DNA of 41,994 nt from Sphingobacteriales bacterium (GTDB lineage: Bacteria; Bacteroidota; Bacteroidia; Chitinophagales; Chitinophagaceae), in the NCBI GenBank assembly GCA_016192105.1, contig JACPUV010000020.1, forward strand, positions 1 to 41,994, read 5' to 3'. Below are positions 31,271 through 38,693 of the stretch, piece by piece (positions within the stretch are counted from its first letter, which is position 1; each line of letters begins with the position of its first letter). The position numbers and the translations under genes were made by a program. The notes beneath the pieces are model-generated. The model saw only the letters and a list, made by a program, of their open reading frames with translations. It was not told the DNA's origin and ran no database searches.

Positions 31271-31405
31271 ATCAAAAGCCAGCAGGAGTTTCGGGTAGGG
31301 CACGGCTTTCAAAAGAAAACACAAAAAACTCCTCAACAAGAGCTTGATAAGGCAGCAGAAATCAAAAAGCAGTATTATGAAGAAAAAAAATCTCACAAGT
31401 CTTAG
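31271..31405 (+). pseudogene. Remnant of a HigB/RelE-type toxin gene
   Basis: The frame encodes IKSQQEFRV, then GHGFQKKTQKTPQQELDKAA and EIKKQYYEEKKSHKS before the stop. The second part is the C-terminal end typical of HigB/RelE-family toxins (HGFQKKTQKTP...E..KA...K..Y). The first half of the protein is missing: an in-frame stop lies just upstream, and EFRV joins GHGF directly where intact toxins have about 12 more residues. It overlaps the antitoxin start (31377) by 29 nt, the usual toxin-antitoxin layout. The toxin is therefore almost certainly inactive, cut at the cassette boundary. Confidence 0.75.
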
Positions 31406-31676
31406 TGACTTTATTAATGAAAGGGTTGGAGCAAAAGGCACTAAAAAAAGGGAAAAATATGATAGGGAATTTGAAGCCTTTAAACTTGGCGTACTCATTC
31501 AGCAGGCACGGCAAGAAAAAGGAATGACACAAGAAAAACTTGCAGAACTTGCAGGGACAAACAAATCGTATATCTCAAAGCTTGAAAAAGACTTGAAAGA
31601 CGTTCGGTTTTCAACATTACAAAGAATAATTAAGGACGGGCTTGGCGGTCAACTTCAAATTTCAATAAGGCTTTGA
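31377..31676 (+). CDS. HigA-like antitoxin, XRE-type helix-turn-helix
   Basis: A 99-residue DNA-binding protein from the ATG at 31377 (MKKKNLTSLSDFINERVGAK); an earlier ATG at 31344-frame start lies inside the toxin remnant. N-terminal helix region (DFINERVGAKGTKKREKYDR) followed by the HTH: LGVLIQQARQEKGMTQEKLA, ELAGTNKSYISKLEKDLKDV. C-terminal segment GLGGQLQISIRL is typical of HigA-type antitoxins. It would bind its own promoter and neutralise the toxin; with the toxin truncated it may persist as an orphan regulator. Confidence 0.85.
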   Translation: MKKKNLTSLSDFINERVGAKGTKKREKYDREFEAFKLGVLIQQARQEKGMTQEKLAELAGTNKSYISKLEKDLKDVRFSTLQRIIKDGLGGQLQISIRL

Positions 31677-31700
31677 CAGTAGAAGCACTACAGGCAACAG

Positions 31701-31742
31701 AGCGGTTTGGCGTTATGGCGGGGCGACGAATAAATGTTCAAC
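31701..31742 (+). repeat. 42-bp direct repeat, copy 1 (left of R-M module)
   Basis: 39 of 42 bases identical to 36961-37002. Starts AGCGGTTTGGCGTTATGGCG. Copies lie 5260 bp apart and enclose only the restriction-modification genes. Confidence 0.95.
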
Positions 31743-31877
31743 CTATTGTTCGCTGATCGGCTTCAGTTTCGGCGGACGAATAGCGCCGAGCCACAGAAAA
31801 ACAATGAACTTTTGTATCTTTAATCAGCAGCGGCGCCGGGAATACGGAACACAGAGTACCGCCATATCGCCAATGCT
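31701..31877. repeat. Long-range inverted repeat (attC-like)
   Basis: TTGGCGTTATGGCGG (31707-31721) pairs with CCGCCATATCGCCAA (31859-31873), one mismatch in 15; the arms also share an AGC/GCT end. An inner hairpin lies between them. GTTAGGAGC follows the right arm. The arrangement resembles integron attC sites, but the length (about 195 bp with ends) exceeds the usual 57-141 bp. Confidence 0.6.
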
Positions 31878-32108
31878 TTAATGTTAGGAGCAACCCTAAA
31901 AGACGACACGACAACAGAAAACGAACAGTAAAACGACAGACAAAAAGCCAACCCTTTGCAAAATAAAAAGAGCTGCAACCAACCGTACAACCCGACACAA
32001 TTTGCAGCACATTATATTTTGCCCAACCGCACCCAAGCCCACCCACCACCCTACAAGTGGACAGTTGGACTTTTAGACAAAAACGGTCTGAACAAAGGCA
32101 ATAAATTT

Positions 32109-32116
32109 TAACTTTG
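32109..32116 (+). promoter_or_regulatory. Bacteroidota -7 element of R-M module
   Basis: TAACTTTG (TAnnTTTG), 16 nt before the GTG start at 32133. No clear TTTG partner upstream. Confidence 0.4.
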
Positions 32117-32132
32117 AAAAGCAATAAATTAA

Positions 32133-32810
32133 GTGACAGAATTGAAAGAAGAAATAAAACAAGACAAGCAAGTAAAATCTAAGCAGCGTGTAGCTGACCA
32201 TGGAGAAGTTTTTACAAACCAACGTGAAGTAAACGCTATGCTTGACCTTGTGAAACACGAAACAGAACGCATTGACAGCCGTTTTCTTGAACCAGCTTGC
32301 GGTAACGGAAACTTTCTTGCAGAAGTGCTTAACAGAAAACTAAACGTGGTTGATCACAAATATTCCCATACTCAAATTGAGTGGGAACGATACGCTGTGC
32401 TTGCCATATGTAATATTTACGGAGTTGACATTTTGGAAGACAATGCCGAAGAATGTCGCAAACGATTGTTCCATATTTTTAAACAGCGTTACAACACATT
32501 GTTTGCCGACAAATGCAAACCCGAGGTATTGCGTAGTGTGGACTTTCTGCTGCACCGAAACGTTTTGTGGGGCAATGCTTTGGACTTTACAAACCCACAA
32601 ACAAAACAGCCAATCATTTTTAGTGAGTGGAGTGCCGTAAACGGAACTATGCTGAAACGCAGAGATTATATGTTTAAATTTTTGGTGCAAAAAACACATC
32701 AATTCTCTTTCTTTAATGACGAAGGTGAAGCCAACGCCATTGACGAACCAGTAAAAGATTTTCCGTTAATACATTTTTTGAAACTTGGCGATGAAGACAC
32801 TGCAAACTAA
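32133..32810 (+). CDS. Small SAM-binding N6-methyltransferase-like protein
   Basis: A 225-residue protein starting at GTG (MTELKEEIKQ). N-terminal GEVFTNQREVNAMLDLV is the usual entry of N6-adenine methyltransferases; residues 51-62 FLEPACGNGNFL form a canonical SAM-binding motif I, and VLAICNIYGVDILEDNAEEC follows as motif II region. VLWGNALDF is motif III-like. The catalytic (N/D)PPY motif is absent: the protein ends with IIFSEWSAVNG and a helix. It is thus probably not catalytic alone. It overlaps the next gene by 20 nt and is the first gene of the module; a regulatory or SAM-binding subunit role is inferred. Confidence 0.8.
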   Translation: MTELKEEIKQDKQVKSKQRVADHGEVFTNQREVNAMLDLVKHETERIDSRFLEPACGNGNFLAEVLNRKLNVVDHKYSHTQIEWERYAVLAICNIYGVDILEDNAEECRKRLFHIFKQRYNTLFADKCKPEVLRSVDFLLHRNVLWGNALDFTNPQTKQPIIFSEWSAVNGTMLKRRDYMFKFLVQKTHQFSFFNDEGEANAIDEPVKDFPLIHFLKLGDEDTAN

Positions 32811-34344
32811 TTACAACCCCGATGTGCTTACTTGCTTGGCTAACCTGAGTAACGATGAAGTGTTTACGCCACCCAGTTTAGTAAACAATATTTTGGATTT
32901 ACTGCCCAAGGAATTGTGGAGCAACCCCGATGCAAAGTTTCTTGACCCTGTAAGTAAAAGCGGTGTGTTTTTGCGTGAAATAGCAAAACGGCTAACGACA
33001 GGATTGGAAAAGAAAATACCCAACAAACAAAAACGCATCAACCACATTTTTGAAAACCAACTTTACGGAATTGCCATTACAGAGTTAACGGCATTACTAA
33101 GCCGTAGAAGTGTGTATTGCAGCAAAACCGCCAACGGCAAATATGCAGTTTGCGAAACATTTGATAACGAGCAGGGAAACATACGCTATGAACGTATGCA
33201 ACACAATTGGGAAAGCGACAAATGCACACAATGCGGTGCAAGCCAAGAAGTGTATGACCGTGGCGATGAAGCCGAAAGCTACGCTTACAACTTTATACAC
33301 ACCGAGAACCCTGCTAAACTTTTTATAAATAATAAATTTAAAAAAGGACCAGAAATGAAATTTGATGTTATTGTTGGAAACCCACCCTACCAGTTAGGTT
33401 CTGATGGCGGAACGCGTGATATGCCCGTTTATAATAAATTTATTGAGCAAGCTAAAAAAATGAACCCTAAATATTTGACAATGATTATACCGTCCAGATG
33501 GATGGCCAGTGGATTAGGTTTGACAGAATTTCGAAAAACCATGTTAGAGGACAAAAGGATTAGAAAACTTGTTGACTTCCCAGTTGCCAATGAAGTGTTT
33601 GCAGGTGTTGAAATAAAAGGCGGGGTTTGCTACTTTCTTTGGGACAGAGATTATATCGGCCTTTGTGAAGTCACAAATATCCGTGGGGACGAAGTGTTTG
33701 GTCCAACTGAAAGGAATTTAAACGAATTCGATGTTTTGGTGAGGGATGGCAGATCTGCCAAGATTCTAAAAAAGGTGCTTTCCTTCAATGAACCTTCTAT
33801 TATTGATATTTTGTCTGTAGATAAAGAATTTGGATGGACTTCAAATTTCACGGGGTTTCATCCTAAAAAAAAGGAAGGGGACATACCACTCTATTTTATA
33901 AAAAAAGGAAAAAGAGACATTGGTTGGATAGGAAGAAAAGAAATAAATAAAAGTGAGCAATTGATAAACAAATGGAAGGTTATGATTCCACAGGCAGGAT
34001 CAGATGGGGGCAAGAAAATACCTGATATGGTATTAGGTAAACCAGTTATTGCTCCATCTCCTTCAGTTTGTACACAATCCTATTTATTTTTCTTTACTGA
34101 ATCTAAATTAAAAGCTATTAATATCGAAACTTATTTAAGAACTCGATTATTTAGGTTTTTAGTTTCGTTGCGGAAAATAACACAGCACGCCACTCGCTCT
34201 ACGTATACTTGGATTCCAATCCAAGACTTCACTGAACCCTGGACAGACGAAAAACTTTATAAAAAATACGGATTAACAAAAGACGATATCGCCTTTATAG
34301 AAAGTATGATACGCCCAATGGACGTGAACCAAGCAGAAGGATAA
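32791..34344 (+). CDS. Eco57I-type N6-adenine DNA methyltransferase
   Basis: A 517-residue methyltransferase, starting at the ATG 32791 (6 nt inside a longer TTG-initiated frame). It modifies adenine in a target sequence. N-terminus: DEVFTPPSLVNNILDLL; motif I is FLDPVSKSGVFL (residues 51-62), diverged from the usual DPACGSG; catalytic motif IV NPPYQL at 197-202. Between them lies a likely zinc ribbon: Cys110, 121, 145 and 148 (CTQCG). The middle (PKYLTMIIPSRWMASGLG, KGGVCYFLWDRD) is target-recognition related. Near C-terminus: RLFRFLVSLRKITQHATRST. Known family of Eco57I-like methylases; the pair with the helicase-nuclease below makes a restriction-modification system. Confidence 0.88.
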   Translation: MKTLQTNYNPDVLTCLANLSNDEVFTPPSLVNNILDLLPKELWSNPDAKFLDPVSKSGVFLREIAKRLTTGLEKKIPNKQKRINHIFENQLYGIAITELTALLSRRSVYCSKTANGKYAVCETFDNEQGNIRYERMQHNWESDKCTQCGASQEVYDRGDEAESYAYNFIHTENPAKLFINNKFKKGPEMKFDVIVGNPPYQLGSDGGTRDMPVYNKFIEQAKKMNPKYLTMIIPSRWMASGLGLTEFRKTMLEDKRIRKLVDFPVANEVFAGVEIKGGVCYFLWDRDYIGLCEVTNIRGDEVFGPTERNLNEFDVLVRDGRSAKILKKVLSFNEPSIIDILSVDKEFGWTSNFTGFHPKKKEGDIPLYFIKKGKRDIGWIGRKEINKSEQLINKWKVMIPQAGSDGGKKIPDMVLGKPVIAPSPSVCTQSYLFFFTESKLKAINIETYLRTRLFRFLVSLRKITQHATRSTYTWIPIQDFTEPWTDEKLYKKYGLTKDDIAFIESMIRPMDVNQAEG

Positions 34345-34347
34345 TGT

Positions 34348-36891
34348 ATGAGTAAAAAAGAATTTTTTCCGCCACGCCCAAGCGTTAATCCTACCATTTA
34401 CGCTTACGAGTTGCCAAACGATAGCAAACGCAAAGGCCAAATTAAAATCGGGTTTACCGACCGAAACGCGCATACACGCATCAAAGAGCAAATTGGCGCA
34501 ACTCGTGCCTCCTTTAAAATTGTGTTTGTAGAAAGTGCAATGCGGGCAGACGGTAGCAGTTTTACCGATAAAACCGTTCACACTTTACTTCGTAAAGACA
34601 AAATAAAAAATCTCGAAGGAGAATGGTTTGTTTGCACCCTCAATCAATTACGCAAAGCCATTCACGAAATAAAGACAGGCGAACGCACCGAAGAAAGCCG
34701 GGTGCTTAATTTTGGTATGCGACCCGAACAACAAGAAGCTGTAACCAAAACCATCGCTTACTTTAAAAGTTTTAAAGAAGAAAACCCAAACAAAACACCT
34801 CACTTTCTTTGGAACGCAAAAATGCGTTTCGGTAAAACCTTTACCACCTATCAGCTTGCCAAGCAAATGAAATGGAAAAAGGTATTGGTTTTAACTTTTA
34901 AACCAGCCGTGGAAGATGCCTGGCGTGAAGATTTGAACACTCATATTGATTTTAAAGGTTGGACTTTCTTTTCAAAAAATGAAGCCGATAATATTTCAAA
35001 GAAAACTAATTTTTCAAAAACCAATTTAGTGTGTTTCGGCTCGTTTCAAGATTATTTAGGCACACAAAAAGATGGAAGCATAAAAGTAAAAAACGAGTGG
35101 GTTCATAATACTAAATGGGATTGCATTGTGTTTGACGAATACCATTTTGGAGCTTGGCGTGAAAATGCCAAAGATTTATTTGGTAAAGACAGCGAAGCGG
35201 AAAAAGAAATTGAAGATTTTAAGGAAATTGAAAAGAAAGGATTTTCCGATGATGATAAAGTGGATGTATTGGAAGACATCTTACCCATCAAAGCCAATCA
35301 CTTTTTGTATTTGTCGGGAACACCATTTCGTGCCATCAATTCAGGTGAATTTATTGAAGAACAAATTTTTAATTGGACTTATTCAGACGAACAACGTTCT
35401 AAAGAAAATTGGAAGAAGAAAGACGGAGCGAATCCTTACGCAAGTTTGCCGAGAATGGTAATGCTTACCTATCAACTTCCCGAAACCATTACCAAAGTTG
35501 CCGAGTTGGGCGAGTTTGATGGCTTTGACCTAAACATATTTTTTAAAGCCGAAGGCGAAGGAAGCAAAGCTCACTTTAAATACGAAGATGATGTGCAAAA
35601 ATGGCTGGACTTAATTCGTGGTTCCTTCTCTGAACAGATTGTTGATACACTAAAATTAAAAACAGAAAAACCACCATTGCCTTATTCCGATGCACGACTG
35701 AAAAGCGTATTAAATCATACATTTTGGTTTTTACCTTCGGTTGCCTCGTGCCACGCAATGGCAAACTTGTTGAAAAAACGAAACAACCAGTTTTATCACG
35801 ATTACAAAGTAATTATTGCAGCAGGCACAGAAGCAGGAATTGGTGTAAAAGCACTTGAGCCAGTTTTAAACGGAATGGACGAGCCGTTACAATCAAAAAC
35901 CATTACGCTTTCATGTGGCAAACTCACAACAGGCGTTTCAGTAAAACCGTGGACAGGAATTTTTATGTTAAGAAATTCGTCAAGTCCCGAAACTTATTTT
36001 CAGGCAGCATTTCGTGTGCAAACACCTTGGGTAATTAAAAACCCTGACATCAAATCGCCTAACAAAGAAGAAATTTTAAAAGAAGAATGTTATGTGTTTG
36101 ACTTTGCACCAAACCGAGCATTGAAACAAATTGCCGAATATGCTTGCAACTTAAATATCAACGAAAGCAATCCCGAAAAGAACGTGCAAGAGTTTATCAA
36201 CTTTTTGCCTGTCTTGGCTTATGACGGCAGTTCAATGAAGCAAATTGATGCCGCAGGGATTTTGGATATTGCAATGAGTGGAACAACGGCAACATTGCTT
36301 GCCAGACGATGGGAAAGTGCATTGCTTGTAAACGTGGACAATAATACATTGCAGCGTTTAATGAACAACGAAGAAGCAATGAAAGCGTTGATGAACATTG
36401 AAGGTTTTCGTAACTTAAACCAAGACATTGAAACAATCATTAACAAGTCCGACAAAATTAAGAAAGTAAAAAAAGAGGGCACAGACAAACTAAGCGACAA
36501 GAAGAAAAAAGAACTTACCGAAGAAGAAAAGGAATACAAGAATTTGCGAAAACAAATACAGGAAAAGCTCATCAAGTTTGCGACACGGGTTCCAATATTT
36601 ATGTATTTGACAGATTACCGTGAACGTAGTTTGAAAGATGTAATTACCAAACTGGAACCTAAACTTTTCCGCAAAGTGACAGGTTTGAACGTGAAGGACT
36701 TTGAATTACTGGTGAGTTTAGGTGTTTTCAATTCTGCTTTAATGAACGATGCAGTTTACAAGTTTAAACGCTACGAGGACGCAAGTTTGGAATACACAGG
36801 CATTAACAAACATGAGGGTGAAGACGTTGGACTTTACGACACAACACTAACACGACAAGAATATTTGACATTTAAAAACGAAACAAAATAA
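34348..36891 (+). CDS. GIY-YIG (T5orf172) nuclease fused to SF2 helicase, restriction subunit
   Basis: An 847-residue fusion. Residues about 15-108 form a T5orf172/GIY-YIG-like nuclease: IYAYELPNDS, QIKIGFTDRNAHTRIKEQ (Arg44 in the catalytic place) and EGEWF (Glu near 92). Then a helicase: RPEQQEAV (Q-like motif, 125-132), Walker A AKMRFGKT (157-164), DEYH box 263-266, YLSGTPFRA (motif III), TTGVSVKPW and QAAFRVQTPW (motifs V/VI region). After residue 600 comes a helical, Lys/Glu-rich segment and a C-terminal domain. It most likely translocates on DNA and cuts it when the methylation mark is missing. It starts 3 nt after the methyltransferase stop. Confidence 0.87.
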   Translation: MSKKEFFPPRPSVNPTIYAYELPNDSKRKGQIKIGFTDRNAHTRIKEQIGATRASFKIVFVESAMRADGSSFTDKTVHTLLRKDKIKNLEGEWFVCTLNQLRKAIHEIKTGERTEESRVLNFGMRPEQQEAVTKTIAYFKSFKEENPNKTPHFLWNAKMRFGKTFTTYQLAKQMKWKKVLVLTFKPAVEDAWREDLNTHIDFKGWTFFSKNEADNISKKTNFSKTNLVCFGSFQDYLGTQKDGSIKVKNEWVHNTKWDCIVFDEYHFGAWRENAKDLFGKDSEAEKEIEDFKEIEKKGFSDDDKVDVLEDILPIKANHFLYLSGTPFRAINSGEFIEEQIFNWTYSDEQRSKENWKKKDGANPYASLPRMVMLTYQLPETITKVAELGEFDGFDLNIFFKAEGEGSKAHFKYEDDVQKWLDLIRGSFSEQIVDTLKLKTEKPPLPYSDARLKSVLNHTFWFLPSVASCHAMANLLKKRNNQFYHDYKVIIAAGTEAGIGVKALEPVLNGMDEPLQSKTITLSCGKLTTGVSVKPWTGIFMLRNSSSPETYFQAAFRVQTPWVIKNPDIKSPNKEEILKEECYVFDFAPNRALKQIAEYACNLNINESNPEKNVQEFINFLPVLAYDGSSMKQIDAAGILDIAMSGTTATLLARRWESALLVNVDNNTLQRLMNNEEAMKALMNIEGFRNLNQDIETIINKSDKIKKVKKEGTDKLSDKKKKELTEEEKEYKNLRKQIQEKLIKFATRVPIFMYLTDYRERSLKDVITKLEPKLFRKVTGLNVKDFELLVSLGVFNSALMNDAVYKFKRYEDASLEYTGINKHEGEDVGLYDTTLTRQEYLTFKNETK

Positions 36892-36960
36892 ACCAACGCA
36901 CCAAGACTGCAGTAAAATGGACAGACAACAACACGACAGAAAAGAAGGGCAGCACCTAAC

Positions 36961-37002
36961 AGCGGTTTGGCGTTATGGCGGGGCGATGAATAGATGCTCA
37001 AC
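36961..37002 (+). repeat. 42-bp direct repeat, copy 2 (right of R-M module)
   Basis: 39 of 42 bases identical to 31701-31742. Preceded by GCACCTAAC (36949-36957) and followed at about 37010 by GCACATAAC. The matching 3' half of the palindrome is missing, so this end is probably truncated. Confidence 0.95.
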
Positions 37003-37061
37003 ATTTTGCACATAACGTCATCCATATATTTTCGACCAGCAGCAACCTCAAACTGCATTTT

Positions 37062-37994
37062 TTAAACAAACTGCTCTAAAACTGAAATCCGCTTCTCAAT
37101 CGGCGGATGCGTGGAAAACATATTATCCCAGGATGCGGCTTTATGCGAAGAGGGTTTGGGGTTGTCAAGAAAGAGCTGCGCCACATCCCGGCTTTCCACG
37201 GCTTCAATGGCGGGATCATGGGAGACTTTCCGTAATGCATTGGCCAGGGCATAGGGTTTTTTGGTCATATCGACGGCGCCGGCATCGGCCAGGTATTCCC
37301 GGCGACGGCTGATCCCGAAACGCAGCAACAGGGAAATTAAATAGGCGATGGCTGTTACAACAATCGCAATCAGAATAATGGCCCCGCTGCCCTTACTGTC
37401 GCGGCTTTTTTTACCGGAACCCGCGAAGCGGAGACTGCGGAAAGCCAGCTCGGCCAGGAAGGAAAAGATGCCGACAAAGATGATGGAAATGATCAGCAGC
37501 CGGACATCCCTGTTTCGGATATGCGTGAGCTCATGGGCGATCACGCCTTCCAGTTCCTCATCCTCCAGTTTGCTGATGATCCCCTTCGAAAGGGAAATGG
37601 AATAGGATTTATTGTTGATCCCGCTGGCGAAGGCATTCAGGGAATCGTCATCAATAATATACAGTTTCGGCATCAGCATGCCCTGCGAAATACAGAGATT
37701 CTCCAGCAGGTTATAAACCCTTTTGTTCTCCGTGCGCTCCAGGGGTTTGCTGCCCGTGGCCATCCGGATAAAGGCGGAATGCCCGGCCCAGGCAATCAGG
37801 AACCAAATACCCGTTCCGGCCAGTATGAAGGGCATCACCCGCAGGAAAAGCAGGTTGGGATCCTCCCCGTCTGTACGGGAAAAATAGAAAAACAAATAAA
37901 ACATTCCCAGCAGCAGGACCGGGAAGGCAATCAGCAACAGGACGGAATTGAAATTATTCCTCCGGATTTGCTTATCTATACCGACGTATTCCAT
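37062..37994 (-). CDS. M48 family zinc metalloprotease (HtpX-like)
   Basis: Membrane-bound protease of the M48 family, 310 residues. Hydrophobic segments near residues 16-38 and 52-72, and around 165-185 and 195-225; the active site HELTH (154-158) lies between them, with catalytic Glu155 and zinc His154 and His158, and EYLADAGAVDMT gives the third ligand region. ASGINNKSYSISLSKGII is typical of HtpX. It is thought to degrade damaged membrane proteins. It follows lemA after 30 nt on the minus strand; the two are a common M48-LemA pair. Marks the return to core-type DNA. Confidence 0.9.
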   Translation of the reverse strand: MEYVGIDKQIRRNNFNSVLLLIAFPVLLLGMFYLFFYFSRTDGEDPNLLFLRVMPFILAGTGIWFLIAWAGHSAFIRMATGSKPLERTENKRVYNLLENLCISQGMLMPKLYIIDDDSLNAFASGINNKSYSISLSKGIISKLEDEELEGVIAHELTHIRNRDVRLLIISIIFVGIFSFLAELAFRSLRFAGSGKKSRDSKGSGAIILIAIVVTAIAYLISLLLRFGISRRREYLADAGAVDMTKKPYALANALRKVSHDPAIEAVESRDVAQLFLDNPKPSSHKAASWDNMFSTHPPIEKRISVLEQFV

Positions 37995-38024
37995 TGTTAC
38001 ATTCCACTTCAGGATGGGGTCGGG

Positions 38025-38585
38025 TTAAAACTGGATTTTGGGCGGTTCTTCCATTTGCTGGCGGGTGTCAGTCCCCAGGTCAAACATGATTTCTTTACTG
38101 AAACCAAAGTTCCGGGCCACCAGGTTGCCGGGGAAGGACTCCACCGCGTTATTGTATTCGGTGGTGGCTCCATTAAAGAAGCGGCGGCTGGCGGCTAACT
38201 TGTTTTCAATATCGCTGAGTTCTTCCTGCAATTGCAAAAAGTTCTGGTTGGCCTTCAGGTCGGGGTAGGCTTCCACCTGCACTTTCAAACCGGCCAGGGC
38301 CGTACTGAGTTGCTGTTCGGCCACGATCTTGCCATCAATGCTGGTGGCGCTCATGGCAGCCGAACGGGCTTCGGTTATTTTAGTCAGCAATTCCCGTTCA
38401 TGCGTGGCATAGCCTTTTACGGTCTCCACTAACTGGGGTACCAGGTCATGGCGCTGGCGGAGCTGCACATCAATATCCGCAAAGGCGTTCTGGCGGCGGT
38501 TGCGCAGCCGAACGAGGCCATTGTACAATCCGATTGCCCATAAAACAATCAGGACAAGAATACCGGCAACAATTAAAACAGGCAT
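38025..38585 (-). CDS. LemA family protein
   Basis: A 186-residue membrane-anchored protein. One N-terminal helix (about residues 3-21) then a coiled, helical domain: RLRNRRQNAFADIDVQLRQR, HDLVPQLVETVKGYATHERE and the NKLAASRRFFNGATTEYNNA stretch are the LemA signature. Function is unclear; LemA proteins often pair with M48 or other membrane enzymes, as here. Divergent from the penicillin-acylase gene, with a 108-nt gap. Confidence 0.92.
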   Translation of the reverse strand: MPVLIVAGILVLIVLWAIGLYNGLVRLRNRRQNAFADIDVQLRQRHDLVPQLVETVKGYATHERELLTKITEARSAAMSATSIDGKIVAEQQLSTALAGLKVQVEAYPDLKANQNFLQLQEELSDIENKLAASRRFFNGATTEYNNAVESFPGNLVARNFGFSKEIMFDLGTDTRQQMEEPPKIQF

Positions 38586-38693
38586 AGTGTATTTTTTAGC
38601 GGCTATGAAATTAATGAAAAAGAAACGGAAAGGGATTGATCTGATTAAAATTCGCCGGATTTATCCTTATCTTTCGCACACATTTTCTTGCCT

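Larger units (their letters stand above)
31680..32132. other. Intergenic region with palindromes between antitoxin and R-M genes
   Basis: 450 bases, no gene. Contains the direct repeat copy 1 (31701-31742), a hairpin TCGGCG/CGCCGA at about 31770-31790, the distal palindrome arm (31859-31877), GTTAGGAGC at 31883-31891, and the promoter of the restriction module near 32109. Confidence 0.6.

Noticed and set aside
28156..36891. Prophage or conjugative element
   Set aside because: No integrase, structural, replication or mobilisation genes are seen; only defence-type and hypothetical genes.
34348..36891. Type III restriction Res subunit
   Set aside because: The nuclease part is N-terminal and GIY-YIG-like, and no C-terminal PD-(D/E)XK motif was seen.
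37521..38198. 225-codon plus-strand frame
   Set aside because: Antisense of the M48 protease and LemA genes.
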